NCBI GenBank assembly: GCA_006226375.1 | Contig: SBHC01000043.1 | Span: 1-64,000, forward strand | DNA from: Deltaproteobacteria bacterium | GTDB taxonomy: Bacteria; Myxococcota_C; UBA6777 | Direction: 5' to 3' | DNA length: 64,000 bases | In this document: positions 1-10,148 of the stretch, piece after piece | Position numbering within the stretch: the stretch's first letter is position 1 | Layout of the letters: each line of letters opens with the position of its first letter | The notes under the pieces: model-generated | What the model was told of the DNA's origin: nothing | Databases searched by the model: none | Seen by the model: only the letters and a program-made list of their open reading frames with translations | Position numbers and translations under genes: made by a program

Positions 1-495
1 AGTTTCATGAAACTTGGGAAACTCAACGATGTGGATCTGTCCATGGTCGGAGAGAATCGTTCCATGCTCCACCTCCTTCCACATCCAACAAGTATGATAG
101 TCAGAAAGTTCAGGAATCGCTACAAAGTCTGCGAAAATGATTGTAATAACGGGACATAGTTCCTGGTACTCTTGTCCACCCTGGAGCTGACGACCAAACA
201 AACGCGCCCAGTAAAACAACATCCGTTCAAGAAAGAATTGATGATTCTCGACCTGCATTTCCACATGGAACACACGTCCCTGTTCGTCATGAGCGAGCAG
301 ATCTAGTTCCACACCTTTGTCTTTGGAGCCCGCCTTGCTTGGCACGGGATCCAACAAGTCAATTTTGGTGATCTGCTCACCTTCCACGCGGTCTAACACT
401 GCATTGAGCAAGCTGAGCAACAACGGCTTGTTGTGCTCTTGTCCAAACAAAGCCTTAAATACAAAATCGATCTTGGGAGAAAGAAGGGTTGTCAT
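1..495 (-). CDS. Rpn family nuclease / PD-(D/E)XK 'transposase' family protein, 3' end missing
   Basis: The frame is open from an ATG at 495 to the left edge, so 165 residues are visible and the C-terminus is cut off. The N-terminus MTTLLSPKIDFVFKALFG is the typical opening of the Rpn/PDDEXK_2 family (recombination-promoting nucleases, often annotated as putative transposases). A PD-(D/E)XK core is visible: an acidic residue in VELDLLA followed about 15 residues later by VEMQ, the family's D...ExQ arrangement. These proteins cleave DNA and promote RecA-independent recombination in E. coli. Here that role is inferred from family only. The Shine-Dalgarno GGAG sits 10 nt before the ATG and lies inside one arm of an inverted repeat, listed separately. 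No neighbouring transposase or terminal repeat is seen. Confidence 0.85.
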   Translation of the reverse strand, partial: MTTLLSPKIDFVFKALFGQEHNKPLLLSLLNAVLDRVEGEQITKIDLLDPVPSKAGSKDKGVELDLLAHDEQGRVFHVEMQVENHQFFLERMLFYWARLFGRQLQGGQEYQELCPVITIIFADFVAIPELSDYHTCWMWKEVEHGTILSDHGQIHIVEFPKFHET

Positions 496-503
496 TTTTT
501 GTA

Positions 504-536
504 GTCTCCGAAAGCAAATTATTTATCTACGGAGAC
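504..536 (-). promoter_or_regulatory. Inverted repeat covering the ribosome binding site of the Rpn-type gene
   Basis: On the minus strand GTCTCCG (536-530) and CGGAGAC (510-504) form a perfect 7-bp inverted repeat around a 19-nt AT-rich loop. The second arm contains the GGAG that would pair with 16S rRNA 10 nt before the ATG at 495. As RNA this would hide the ribosome binding site. As DNA it could instead be an operator, because the loop contains a possible -10 (TAGATA). Confidence 0.5.
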
Positions 537-610
537 ACAACTGAACATACAACCAGTACCAAGTCAAGAAGGTTTGTATTGAAGCAATAGGGAGGTGTCT
601 GGAGAGAAAG

Positions 611-2077
611 CTAGCGGGGTTGAGGATTGAGGCCCATATTGCGGGCGATGTTCTGGAAAGTCGTGACCGACTCAGTACGCGGGGTTCGATTCTGGGTTGC
701 AGGATCAACGCGGAACAAACCAAAGTAAGCATTGTAACCAATCGCCCACTCAAAGTTGTCGATCAACGACCAGTGGAAGTAGCCCTTCACATCCGCGCCG
801 TGCTCGATCGCACGCTGCATCGCCACCAAGTGTGACTTCATATACGTGGGCCGAATGGTGTCCTTCTCATCAGCCGTTCCGTTCTCTGTGATGTAGAGAG
901 GCAACTTGTACCGTGAGAAGCGCATCAACGTTTGGTACAGGCCACCAGCGTAGATGTCCCAGCCAAGGTCGTTGGTTTGAGAACCTTTGGGCACATACTG
1001 CTTGGACAGTGAAGGATCACCAAAGTCTGTGCGAATGTGATCTCGGGTGTAGTAGTTGATGCCAATGAAGTCCGACGACCCTTTGAGCGGCCCATAATCC
1101 TCTTCAATCGTGACATCCCCAGGAACAAACAAGTAGATTTTGCCGGTGGTCACAGCTCGGATGATGGCCTCATTGAAGAAGTCGTCAGTCAGGCCGCCAA
1201 TCATATGGTCAAGAGCAAACGAAGATGACGGCTGTGAGATACGGACGTGGTGGACAATACCAACCTGTGCACCCTTTCCGTCTCCGTCGATGTCAGTGGT
1301 ATCGTTCTCGCGAATGGCCACTGCAGCCTCTCCATGAGCCTTGAGCAACGTGGCAATAATCTTCGCCGTCATCTGCATGTTATCTTTGACACCAGGAGGC
1401 CACTCTCCAAACAAGTATCCCTCAAAGGCATAAACGTTGGGTTCATTGATTGTGGCCCACAGGTCGACCTGATCACCCAGTCGTTTGGCCGCTTCCGCAG
1501 CAAACCGTTTGAAGTAGAACAAAGCCTTTTCATTCTTATCCTCCCAACGACCCTTCTCCGCAAACCACTTAGGCAACGTGAAGTGATACAAGGTGACCAT
1601 GGGAGTGATGTTTTTGTCGCGCAGAGCCTTGAGCATTTCGCGGTAGCGGTTGAACGCTGCGTCATCAAACTTGCCTTCTTGTGGTTCCAGGCGGCTCCAT
1701 TCAATGCCCAAGCGGTACGAGTTGGCTCCCAACTCTTCCAGCAGCTTGATGTCTTCTTGCCAACGGTTCCAGGAGTCGGCTGCTTTTCCACTGCAAGGCT
1801 GGCCTTTCGTGGGGCAACGAGGATCATCAGAAGGCTTCACATACCACTGACCTTCCTTGTTTTTTTGCTTCTCCCACTCGGTCCAGTCATTGTCCATGCT
1901 GCCTTCGATCTGGTACGCCGAAGTCGCTGCCCCGAACAAGAATCCTTTGGGAAAGTCTTTTCCCAGGTCGGGGTTGTTGATTTCTTCCTGCGAGAATTGG
2001 GGTCGCCAATCGCAACCCAAGAGGCCCACGCTCACGACACCCACTACCAACGTCAACACCATCGTCCATCGTTTCAT
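611..2077 (-). CDS. Glycoside hydrolase family 1 beta-glucosidase-like lipoprotein
   Basis: 488 residues. Family GH1 retaining glycosidases cleave beta-linked glucosides or galactosides. The acid/base motif TINEPN (Glu about 212) and the nucleophile motif YITENG (Glu about 398) are both present, as are the N-terminal FLFGAATSAYQIEG and SYRLGIEWSR blocks, so the enzyme should be active. The start at 2077 is preceded by GGAGG at 6 nt. It opens with MKRW, a hydrophobic stretch and the lipobox LLGC (Cys22), predicting an exported lipid-anchored protein. GH1 enzymes are usually cytoplasmic, so this location is unusual. The start overlaps the stop of the upstream gene as ATGA, indicating translational coupling. 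Which sugar is used cannot be told. Confidence 0.9.
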   Translation of the reverse strand: MKRWTMVLTLVVGVVSVGLLGCDWRPQFSQEEINNPDLGKDFPKGFLFGAATSAYQIEGSMDNDWTEWEKQKNKEGQWYVKPSDDPRCPTKGQPCSGKAADSWNRWQEDIKLLEELGANSYRLGIEWSRLEPQEGKFDDAAFNRYREMLKALRDKNITPMVTLYHFTLPKWFAEKGRWEDKNEKALFYFKRFAAEAAKRLGDQVDLWATINEPNVYAFEGYLFGEWPPGVKDNMQMTAKIIATLLKAHGEAAVAIRENDTTDIDGDGKGAQVGIVHHVRISQPSSSFALDHMIGGLTDDFFNEAIIRAVTTGKIYLFVPGDVTIEEDYGPLKGSSDFIGINYYTRDHIRTDFGDPSLSKQYVPKGSQTNDLGWDIYAGGLYQTLMRFSRYKLPLYITENGTADEKDTIRPTYMKSHLVAMQRAIEHGADVKGYFHWSLIDNFEWAIGYNAYFGLFRVDPATQNRTPRTESVTTFQNIARNMGLNPQPR

Positions 2078-2835
2078 CGTGCACCTCCACCGAATTGATA
2101 GGTACTGCCCTCTCCCCACACTGCGGCGAGCGTAAACCCTGAAGAAAAGCTATTAAACAACCAGTTGGCGTAACCACGAACCTCCAAAGCCCAGGTGGAA
2201 GCCACCGCGAACCGGGCATAGGCCTCAACACCGTACAAAGCCGAGAAAGCGACCCCAAAGCTGCCGTACTCGAAAGCCAACCGGGCGACAGCACCGTCAG
2301 GACGATCCAACACAGAGAGCGCAATCGCAAAAGCTCCAGGACGAACCTTCAAGGTTAAAGATGGCCAAATTTGAAAGGGCGCTTCGTCCGTAAAGTCGTA
2401 GCGCATGTAGGCTCCCACGGTGAAAGCAAAGTAGCGCCACCCCAGCCCCACACGGGCAGTTGCTCCCATGGTTGAAGCACCAGGCAAACCCAACGGCGTG
2501 TTACCAAACAAACTACCTTCCACGATCAGCCGATCGAGAAAGTTGTTGTGACCTCTTGGTCGGAAACGCCCCTTCACTTCAAGAAAGCCATAGGGATCCC
2601 AAATGTTTCCGCCCATTTCATAGTTGTAGCCTGAGAAGAAGGCTCCTGTGGCAACACCGACCTCTGAAAAACTCCAGGGGGCCTGGGTGCACTGTCCCTT
2701 CTGGTCACAGAAACCACCGGCTTGAGCCGGACTTGTTGCAAGCCAGACCAGAAGCCCCCAACCCATCACAACCCCACATCGAACCCATCGATGCCTGTTG
2801 TGCTTTTTGGTGTGCTGTCTTGTTTTCATCATCAT
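2074..2835 (-). CDS. Exported protein, probable outer-membrane barrel, coupled to the GH1 gene
   Basis: About 253 residues from the first of three consecutive ATG codons (2835, 2832, 2829). AGAGG lies just upstream, and the second or third ATG has the better spacing. The N-terminus is Lys/Arg/His-rich, then has a hydrophobic core ending in SPAQA before GGF, a good signal peptidase I site. After a small CDQKGQC loop, the mature part is rich in Gly and aromatics in alternating strands (VGLGWRYFAFTVGAYMRYDF, LAFEYGSFGVAFSALYGVEAYARF), as in small beta-barrels. No family is recognised. The stop overlaps the GH1 start by ATGA, so the two are made together. A role in surface display or uptake for the glycosidase is a guess. 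Confidence 0.7.
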   Translation of the reverse strand: MMMKTRQHTKKHNRHRWVRCGVVMGWGLLVWLATSPAQAGGFCDQKGQCTQAPWSFSEVGVATGAFFSGYNYEMGGNIWDPYGFLEVKGRFRPRGHNNFLDRLIVEGSLFGNTPLGLPGASTMGATARVGLGWRYFAFTVGAYMRYDFTDEAPFQIWPSLTLKVRPGAFAIALSVLDRPDGAVARLAFEYGSFGVAFSALYGVEAYARFAVASTWALEVRGYANWLFNSFSSGFTLAAVWGEGSTYQFGGGAR

Positions 2836-3232
2836 TCGCCTCTTGTGGGAGAAAGGAAACGGCAGAGGCAACGAACTCCGCCTCGCTTTTGCCTGTCTCT
2901 CTGGAGCAAAGCCTGTACCACTTTCAACAACCATACAACCCCTGAGAAACGTAGAGCAAAGCAACGTTACATTCGGCAAGTGTTCCACAGCGGAAACAAC
3001 CCAAACACACAGGCTGGACCATAAACGGAACACTCCCCACATCCGAAACCACCCCTCAACCATCCAGACAGGAAACAGGAGGGCCGATTTTTCTTGCATC
3101 TCTCATTGCCTTCTCCTATGTCTTGTACACACTTTGGCTCGCCCAAAAAGACTTCCCTTCTCCCAATGATACGACATGTCTCGCAACGATAACTACTCCC
3201 AAACCAGCGTTTGAGGTAGAGGAAAAGCCAGG
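2836..3232. other. Divergent intergenic region
   Basis: 397 bases between the barrel gene (minus) and lnt (plus). It must hold the start signals of both transcription units, but I see no near-consensus promoter and no convincing hairpin. Open frames here are short and lack ribosome binding sites. Confidence 0.5.
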
Positions 3233-4885
3233 ATGACTTCACAAGACAAAGGGTCCCAAGCGGAGGCTCCCCAATCCGACTCCAAACCCAACAAAGACGC
3301 CCAATCACACAACGCAACCCAAAAGCAACGCGAACCTGGCCTGTTTCGAGGCTACGGTAGCTACAAGCTTTTGGCGCTGCGGTTTGGCGCAGTGGCGCTC
3401 ACATCGATCAGCCAGCCGCTGCTGTCTGCCCCCTTCAACTGGTGGCCCTGGCATTGGTTTGCCTGGGTCCCTTTTCTCTGGGCAATCACAGCACAAGGTG
3501 GCCGAGGTCGATGGTTGCTGGGTTTGTTTGGAGGAACGTTCTCCAACCTCATGATTTTCTACTGGGTTGTCAATTTAATGCCCAACTTCAGCAACATCCC
3601 ATTCTATGTTGCTGTGATCCTTACCACGTTGCTGTGCATGTACCTGAGCTTACTCTGGGTGCTTCTCGCGCAGTGGATTCCACGCATCATCGAGAAGTTT
3701 CCAAACGGTTGGGTGCTGTTGGCCCCTTGCTTGTTGGTCATGTTGGAATACCTGATGCCCCAACTCTTCCCGTACATGCAGGGAGTGAGTCACTACCAAG
3801 TCATTCCCTTCGTTCAACTCTCCTCGATCACAGGCATTTACGGTGTAAGCTTCCTGGTTTTTTGGTCCAACACCATTCTCTTCCAGTGGCTTCGTCACCG
3901 ACGCCAGGAACGCCCAGGACCGAAAAGACAAGCCATCGCCATCGCCATTGTTGCCGTCCTGACAGTGAGCTATGGGTTTTGGCGTCAATCGCTATACAAA
4001 AGCAAGCTTCCCGCCGCCAAGCGGCTCAAAGTTGGTTTAATTCAGTCCAACTACACCCCACACGACCATCGGAAAACAGGCTTCACCGAGGTCTACACCA
4101 CCTACTTGGAACTCAGCAAACAAGCGGCCAAGCAAGGAGCCGACTGGATTGTCTGGTCCGAAGGTGAATTCAAACGTCCGCTCTCCTCCAAAGCCGCCAA
4201 GAACCTGCTGTCGTTTGCGTACAAGCAAGTCAAACGCCCCATCTTACTCGGAGGGTACGACTTTAAACGCCGCAAGGACGGTCGCTACGTGATGTTCAAC
4301 AGCGCCATCCATGTGGACCGCTCAGGCAAAATGGGCCCTCGCTACGACAAACAAATCCTTGTTCCTTTCGGTGAGTATATGCCATTTGAGAAAGAGTTGA
4401 ACTTTATCTACAAGAAGATCAGCTGGTTCTCTCGGTTTTCCCGAGGCAAGTCCATCGGCGTGTTTGAGTTGGACAAGATCTCTTATGGCTTCCTCATCTG
4501 CTACGAGGCCATTTATCCCAAGCGAGTTCGCCGCTCTGTCAACGCTGGAGCAGATGTTCTTGTCAACATCACCTACGATGCCTGGTTTGGAAAGACCACA
4601 GCTCCCTACCAACATCTGATGCTCGCCGCCACACGTAGCGCTGAGTATGGAATTCCCCTCATCCGTTTGGCAACAACTGGCTCGTCCACGGTGGTGAATG
4701 CGCTGGGCAAAACCGACAAGCTCAGTCCGATCTTTCAACGCAAAGTCCTGATGTACGAAGTTCCCCTCGTCCGGCTACCCTCCTTCTACGCCAAAGTTGG
4801 TGACTTGTTTGCCCTTATCTGCTTGAGCTTTGCCCTCTTCGCCCTCCTCACACCAGCACCGCCTCTGGAATCCAAAACTGCATAG
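3233..4885 (+). CDS. lnt: Apolipoprotein N-acyltransferase
   Basis: 550 residues. Lnt moves an acyl chain from a phospholipid to the N-terminal cysteine of lipoproteins at the inner membrane, completing their maturation. After a 40-residue polar N-terminus come several membrane segments (residues about 40-250), then a C-N hydrolase (nitrilase-like) domain from about 267 to 520 and a last membrane segment near 525. The catalytic triad is visible: Glu310 in WSEGEF, Lys373 in YDKQILVPFGEYMPF and Cys423 in FLICYEAIYP. The ATG at 3233 follows GAGG at about 8 nt. The presence of at least six lipobox proteins in this window fits. It appears to be a single-gene unit. Confidence 0.95.
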   Translation: MTSQDKGSQAEAPQSDSKPNKDAQSHNATQKQREPGLFRGYGSYKLLALRFGAVALTSISQPLLSAPFNWWPWHWFAWVPFLWAITAQGGRGRWLLGLFGGTFSNLMIFYWVVNLMPNFSNIPFYVAVILTTLLCMYLSLLWVLLAQWIPRIIEKFPNGWVLLAPCLLVMLEYLMPQLFPYMQGVSHYQVIPFVQLSSITGIYGVSFLVFWSNTILFQWLRHRRQERPGPKRQAIAIAIVAVLTVSYGFWRQSLYKSKLPAAKRLKVGLIQSNYTPHDHRKTGFTEVYTTYLELSKQAAKQGADWIVWSEGEFKRPLSSKAAKNLLSFAYKQVKRPILLGGYDFKRRKDGRYVMFNSAIHVDRSGKMGPRYDKQILVPFGEYMPFEKELNFIYKKISWFSRFSRGKSIGVFELDKISYGFLICYEAIYPKRVRRSVNAGADVLVNITYDAWFGKTTAPYQHLMLAATRSAEYGIPLIRLATTGSSTVVNALGKTDKLSPIFQRKVLMYEVPLVRLPSFYAKVGDLFALICLSFALFALLTPAPPLESKTA

Positions 4886-4999
4886 ATGTACGGAGCCGCA
4901 CCACGGCAGTGGACTCATCAGAAACTCCAACGTTTTTTGGGAGAGAAGCGAGTAAGAAAAGGCACTTGTGAGGGGGAGTAGCTCTAGAGGAAGATTTTG

Positions 5000-6973
5000 T
5001 TAGCGACAGCGACCCAAGAGGCAGCGTTGCCCCTGGCTACAATCGCGATTCGACTGGCAGGTGTTGCTGTTCGTGTTGCCGTTGCTGTTCGTGTTGCTGG
5101 TACAACGACCTTGCTGACAAACCTCACCGTTGGAGCAGTCACGGTTGCTCAAGCAGAAGGTCTGGCAGGTGCCTTGCAGACAGAACTGGCCTTGCTGGCA
5201 GTCTCGATTGCTTTGACAGCTGTTCGTATTGCTGTTGCTGTTCCCATTGTTGTTGTTGTTACTTGCGACACAACGATTCTGTTGGCAGACCTCACCACGA
5301 GCACAATCTTGGTTGGTTCGACAAACGGATACACACTGGCCTTGCAGACAGACTTGACCTTGTTGGCAGTCGCGGTTGCTTTGGCAACTGTTGCTGTTGC
5401 TGTTTCCGTTGTTGTTGTTCGTGTTGCTCGTTACACAACGACCTTGCTGACAGACCTGGCCATTCTGACAGTCGCGGTTGCTCAAGCAGAAGGTCTGACA
5501 GGTGCCTCGCAGACAAACTTGTCCTTGCTGACAGTCGCGGTTGCTTTGGCAACTGTTCGTGTTGCTGTTCCCATTGTTGTTGTTGGTATTGCTCGCAACA
5601 CAGCGACCTTGTTGGCACACTTGACCACGCTGGCAGTCTTGATTCGTACGACAGACGCTTTGACAAGTCCCCTGAAGACAGACCTGACCTTGTTGGCAAT
5701 CCTGGTTCGAACGACAGCTGTTGGTGTTGGTGTTGCCATTGTTGCTGTTCGTGTTGTTTGTCACACAGCGGCCCTGCTGGCAGACTTGACCACGCTGACA
5801 ATCTTGGTTGGTCCGGCAGAAGGTCTGGCAAGTGCCTTGCAGACACACTTGACCCTGTTGGCAGTCCTGATTCGAGCGGCAACTGTTGGTGTTTCCGTTG
5901 CTGTTGTTGTTTCCAGCGCGGCAAATGTTGTTCTGACAGACCTGACCCTGGGGACAGTCTTGGTTGCTGCGGCACAATGAGATGCAACGACCTTGTACAC
6001 AGCGCTGATTTTGCTGACAGTCTTGGTTGCTTTGGCAGCCGTTGTTGTTGTTGGTGTTGTTGTTGGTGTTGTTGTTGGTGTTGTTGTTGGTCGCAACACA
6101 GCGACCTTGCTGACAACGCTCACCGTTGGAACAATCCTGGTTGGTCCGGCAGAAGGTCTGACAGGTGCCTTGCAAACACACTTGACCCTGTTGGCAGTCC
6201 TGATTGGTTCGGCAACCGTTCGTGTTTCCGTTGTTGTTGTTGGTGTTGTTGCTACGGCACTGACCTCGAAGACAAACTTGGCCTTGAGGACAGTCACGGT
6301 TGGTTTGGCAGCCGCTGTTGTTTGTGTTGTTGCTGTTGGTGTTGCCACCGTCACATTGTCCTTGGACGCAACGCTGACCCTGTGGGCAATCCTGGTTGGT
6401 ACGACAGCCGCCGTTGTTGTTGTTGGTGTTGCCACCCTGGCATTGTCCCTGCACACAAGTTTGACCTTGGGGACAGTCTTGATCGCCTTGGCAGCCTCCC
6501 GTGTTATCAGGAACACAAGCACCCTGATCGCATCGCTCCCCGTTGTTGCAATCTTGATCGGTCTGGCAACCTTTGGGAGGATCACCAGCAATGCACACGT
6601 TGCCTTGCGCAGTCTGTCCGCACTTCGTAAAGCCCTGACAGTTGGCACAATCAGCGTCGGTTTGGCAGGTTTGGGGACAGGCCGGAGGAGTGTCATCCTT
6701 CACACACAACTTGCCTTGGGCAGTCGGTGCGCATTTGGTCGGTCCAGGACAACCCTTGCAATCGTCATCAGTTTGACAGGTCTGAGGGCACACTGGTGCA
6801 GTATCATCTGTGGTAGCAGAACCACCATCCGTTCCCGAGGTTGTGCCACCGTCGGCAGTCGAGGAGTTGTTGTTGGGATTGGTCGGAGCCTGACCACTAC
6901 AAGCGATCGCGGCCGACATCACTCCCACCAAAAAAAGAACGGCAATGTAACGAGAAAACGTCCAATATTTCAT
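5000..6973 (-). CDS. Repetitive Cys-rich lipoprotein with Asn-rich linkers
   Basis: 657 residues from the ATG at 6973, chosen because GGAG lies 9 nt before it; a GTG further upstream overlaps that GGAG. The N-terminus is a lipoprotein signal ending AAIAC. A Ser/Thr/Asn linker leads to two divergent Cys modules and then at least 19 copies of C-x(5)-C-x(6)-C-x(4)-C, typified by CRTNQDCQRGQVCQQGRC. From the fifth copy onward most come in pairs separated by linkers such as TNNNNGNTN. This pattern is common in deltaproteobacterial surface proteins and resembles disulfide-stabilised EGF/Dickkopf-like modules. There is no catalytic domain. Likely roles are adhesion or structure at the cell surface; this is inference. 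Confidence 0.9.
   Translation of the reverse strand: MKYWTFSRYIAVLFLVGVMSAAIACSGQAPTNPNNNSSTADGGTTSGTDGGSATTDDTAPVCPQTCQTDDDCKGCPGPTKCAPTAQGKLCVKDDTPPACPQTCQTDADCANCQGFTKCGQTAQGNVCIAGDPPKGCQTDQDCNNGERCDQGACVPDNTGGCQGDQDCPQGQTCVQGQCQGGNTNNNNGGCRTNQDCPQGQRCVQGQCDGGNTNSNNTNNSGCQTNRDCPQGQVCLRGQCRSNNTNNNNGNTNGCRTNQDCQQGQVCLQGTCQTFCRTNQDCSNGERCQQGRCVATNNNTNNNTNNNTNNNNGCQSNQDCQQNQRCVQGRCISLCRSNQDCPQGQVCQNNICRAGNNNSNGNTNSCRSNQDCQQGQVCLQGTCQTFCRTNQDCQRGQVCQQGRCVTNNTNSNNGNTNTNSCRSNQDCQQGQVCLQGTCQSVCRTNQDCQRGQVCQQGRCVASNTNNNNGNSNTNSCQSNRDCQQGQVCLRGTCQTFCLSNRDCQNGQVCQQGRCVTSNTNNNNGNSNSNSCQSNRDCQQGQVCLQGQCVSVCRTNQDCARGEVCQQNRCVASNNNNNGNSNSNTNSCQSNRDCQQGQFCLQGTCQTFCLSNRDCSNGEVCQQGRCTSNTNSNGNTNSNTCQSNRDCSQGQRCLLGRCR
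5003..6560 (-). repeat. Tandem coding repeat encoding Cys modules
   Basis: At DNA level this stretch is a tandem array of about 54-base modules joined by short Asn/Ser/Thr linkers, with a higher-order unit of two modules plus one linker (about 150-190 bases). The array keeps one long reading frame on the minus strand and leaves accidental long open frames on the plus strand. Near-identical paired units (for example those coding CRSNQDCQQGQVCLQGTC followed by CRTNQDCQRGQVCQQGRC, used twice) point to recent duplication. Confidence 0.85.
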
Positions 6974-7077
6974 AGATTTGCTCTCCACTCAAAACGCAAC
7001 AGCATGAACGATATGGATCGAACATCTTCGGTATTTCTACGTATCCAGTTGTGAGTTTGCGCACATATTTTCAAACT

Positions 7078-7107
7078 ATTTTATCTTTTGCGTGTGATAT
7101 TCTTCAA
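7078..7107 (-). promoter_or_regulatory. Possible promoter of the Cys-rich lipoprotein gene
   Basis: On the minus strand TTGAAG (7107-7102) and TAAAAT (7083-7078) are separated by 18 bases, about 105 bases before the ATG at 6973. The match is moderate. The rest of the 650-base gap up to sufB holds a 7-bp inverted repeat (TTCTATA/TATAGAA, 7237-7257) of unknown use and the suf promoter region. Confidence 0.4.
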
Positions 7108-7486
7108 ACACCTGAACTACAAAAACAAAAAACTTGAGAAGCTCCACCCCTTCGTCGTCAAGGGTGCTTCAGAAGGCTCTCACCCCTCTCTCTCTACGCC
7201 CTCGTGGAGTTCCCCAACAGGCACCTCTTTCCTTCATTCTATATCAATGGTATAGAAGCTTGCCGCGAAGGGATGAATGCCATTCCCCTCTCCCCAACTT
7301 CTCCTTCACCTTTTGCAACGACCTGAAATTCTTTGTCGCCCCTCGTTGTTGTAAACTTCGGCGAATGTAAACGAGGGAACACAAGCCTCTTCCTTCTTTA
7401 AGACCTTGTGTGTCAACCCAATCTAAGAAAAGTTACGACATCTAACTTTCGTATAAGATTCTTTGATTTTGGGTTGCAATTTTCGC

Positions 7487-7515
7487 TTGACATGCTAGAA
7501 CCTCAACACTACTAT
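7487..7515 (+). promoter_or_regulatory. sigma70 promoter of the suf operon
   Basis: TTGACA (7487-7492), a 17-base spacer and TACTAT (7510-7515). This places the transcript start near 7522, about 107 bases upstream of the sufB ATG. It is one of the best sigma70 matches in the window. Confidence 0.75.
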
Positions 7516-7526
7516 AGCCAACGACT

Positions 7527-7551
7527 AAAGCCTACTTTAAAAGTAGGCTTT
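7527..7551. promoter_or_regulatory. 25-bp palindrome, candidate IscR/Rrf2-type operator of the suf operon
   Basis: Two perfect 12-base arms, AAAGCCTACTTT and AAAGTAGGCTTT, flank a single A. The palindrome covers about +5 to +30 relative to the predicted suf start, a position suited to a repressor. Its length and most of its bases agree with the type-1 (Fe-S-form) IscR site as I remember it (about 19 of 25 positions). It could also act as a hairpin in the leader RNA. No rrf2/iscR gene lies in this window. Confidence 0.6.
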
Positions 7552-7628
7552 ATGAAACTACTGAAAGTAGAGTTCTTTTTTGTTCCTGGCCAGAGAATTT
7601 GGCGAGGAGAGCTAAGGGATACAAGACG

Positions 7629-9074
<1,446 letters not shown>

Positions 9075-9104
9075 CACAAAACCAACACACCACACCATCC
9101 CATC

Positions 9105-9164
9105 GAGAGGCCTCTGTCATGGAGGGCCTCTCTTCGCAAATCTCAGCGCCCTTTTTGGGGCGCT
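9105..9164 (+). other. Two hairpins in the sufB-sufC gap
   Basis: The 290-base gap between sufB and sufC has no gene. It carries GAGAGGCC (9105-9112) pairing with GGCCTCTC (9125-9132), then AGCGCCC (9145-9151) pairing with GGGCGCT (9158-9164) across a TTTTTG loop. Neither is followed by a clean T-run, so processing or partial attenuation is more likely than full termination. About 200 bases up to sufC hold nothing else I recognise. Confidence 0.5.
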
Positions 9165-9364
9165 TCTTGCGTTTCTCTCGGCTTCCACGTGGTCCCTTCA
9201 AGAAACGTTGTCGCACAAGCCACCTACAAGCTTCGGGTTGTTCAAACCCCGACAACGCGGCCCGACCTCACACCAAGTCGAAGAAGCAAGATACGAAACA
9301 ACAATCGCTACAAACGCCCCTTTCGATGATGGGGCTTCCAGTTACACTAGAGGAGTTGGGAACC

Positions 9365-10111
9365 ATGTTGGAGATCAAAGACCTTCATGCTCGGGTAGAA
9401 GAAAAGGAAATTCTGCGAGGGCTGAGTCTGTCCGTCAAACCTGGTGAAGTACACGCCATCATGGGGCCAAACGGTTCAGGGAAAAGCACCCTGGCTTCCG
9501 TGTTGGCAGGCCGCGATGGTTACGAAGTCACCGGTGGCGAAGTCTTGTTTGAAGGGGAAGACCTCCTGGAGTTGGAACCCGACGAGCGCGCCGTTGCAGG
9601 TCTCTTCCTGGCCTTTCAATATCCTGTTGAAATCCCCGGAGTGGGCAACGCCTACTTCCTTCGCACCGCGCTCAACTCCGTGTTGAAAGCCCGAGGCAAA
9701 GAAGAACTGGACGGTGTGCAGTTCCTCAAAGCTGTCCGCGAAAAGGTCAAGCTGCTTGAGATAGATGAATCCTTCTTGAAGCGCCCCCTCAACGAAGGCT
9801 TCTCGGGCGGTGAGAAGAAGCGGAACGAAATCCTTCAAATGTCGGTGTTGGAGCCAAAGCTTGCGATCCTCGATGAGACCGACTCGGGTCTGGACATCGA
9901 CGCGCTTCAGGTTGTTGCCAAAGGTGTGAATACGATGCGCGACGCCGGTCGCTCTTTCGTAGTGATCACCCACTACCAACGACTCCTGGACCACATTGTC
10001 CCCGACTACACACACGTTCTCTACAACGGTCGCATTGTTCGCTCTGGTGGGAAGGAACTCGCGCTGGAGTTGGAAGAAAAAGGCTACTCCTGGATCACCG
10101 ACGCTGCATAA
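9365..10111 (+). CDS. sufC: Fe-S assembly ATPase SufC
   Basis: 248 residues. This is the ABC-type ATPase that drives conformational change in the SufBCD scaffold. Walker [10 protein letters not shown] (34-42), the signature [11 protein letters not shown] and Walker B with the SufC-typical [14 protein letters not shown] are all intact. The start is the ATG at 9365, with AGGAG 9 nt upstream and the family N-terminus MLEIKDLHA. The open frame extends 82 codons further upstream, but that part is not SufC-like. Confidence 0.97.
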   Translation: MLEIKDLHARVEEKEILRGLSLSVKPGEVHAIMGPNGSGKSTLASVLAGRDGYEVTGGEVLFEGEDLLELEPDERAVAGLFLAFQYPVEIPGVGNAYFLRTALNSVLKARGKEELDGVQFLKAVREKVKLLEIDESFLKRPLNEGFSGGEKKRNEILQMSVLEPKLAILDETDSGLDIDALQVVAKGVNTMRDAGRSFVVITHYQRLLDHIVPDYTHVLYNGRIVRSGGKELALELEEKGYSWITDAA

Positions 10112-10148
10112 GCTTCGGTAGACAGGAGTCTTTGCCCTTGCACAGCCG

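Noticed and set aside
1-495. Insertion sequence at the left edge
   Set aside because: The Rpn family is often labelled transposase, but there are no terminal repeats, target duplications or DDE residues; the visible core is a PD-(D/E)XK nuclease.
1247-2098. Plus-strand frame of 283 codons opposite the GH1 gene
   Set aside because: It is antisense to a gene with complete catalytic motifs and shows no family features.
5000-6600. CRISPR-like periodic repeat
   Set aside because: Spacing varies, the repeats are coding with preserved Cys codons, and no unique spacers of constant length or cas genes are present.
4997-6630. Long plus-strand open frames (327 and 455 codons) over the Cys-rich gene
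   Set aside because: They arise from the repetitive composition of the minus-strand gene; they have no ribosome binding site, and their products are Val/Ala/Thr or Cys/Asp low-complexity.
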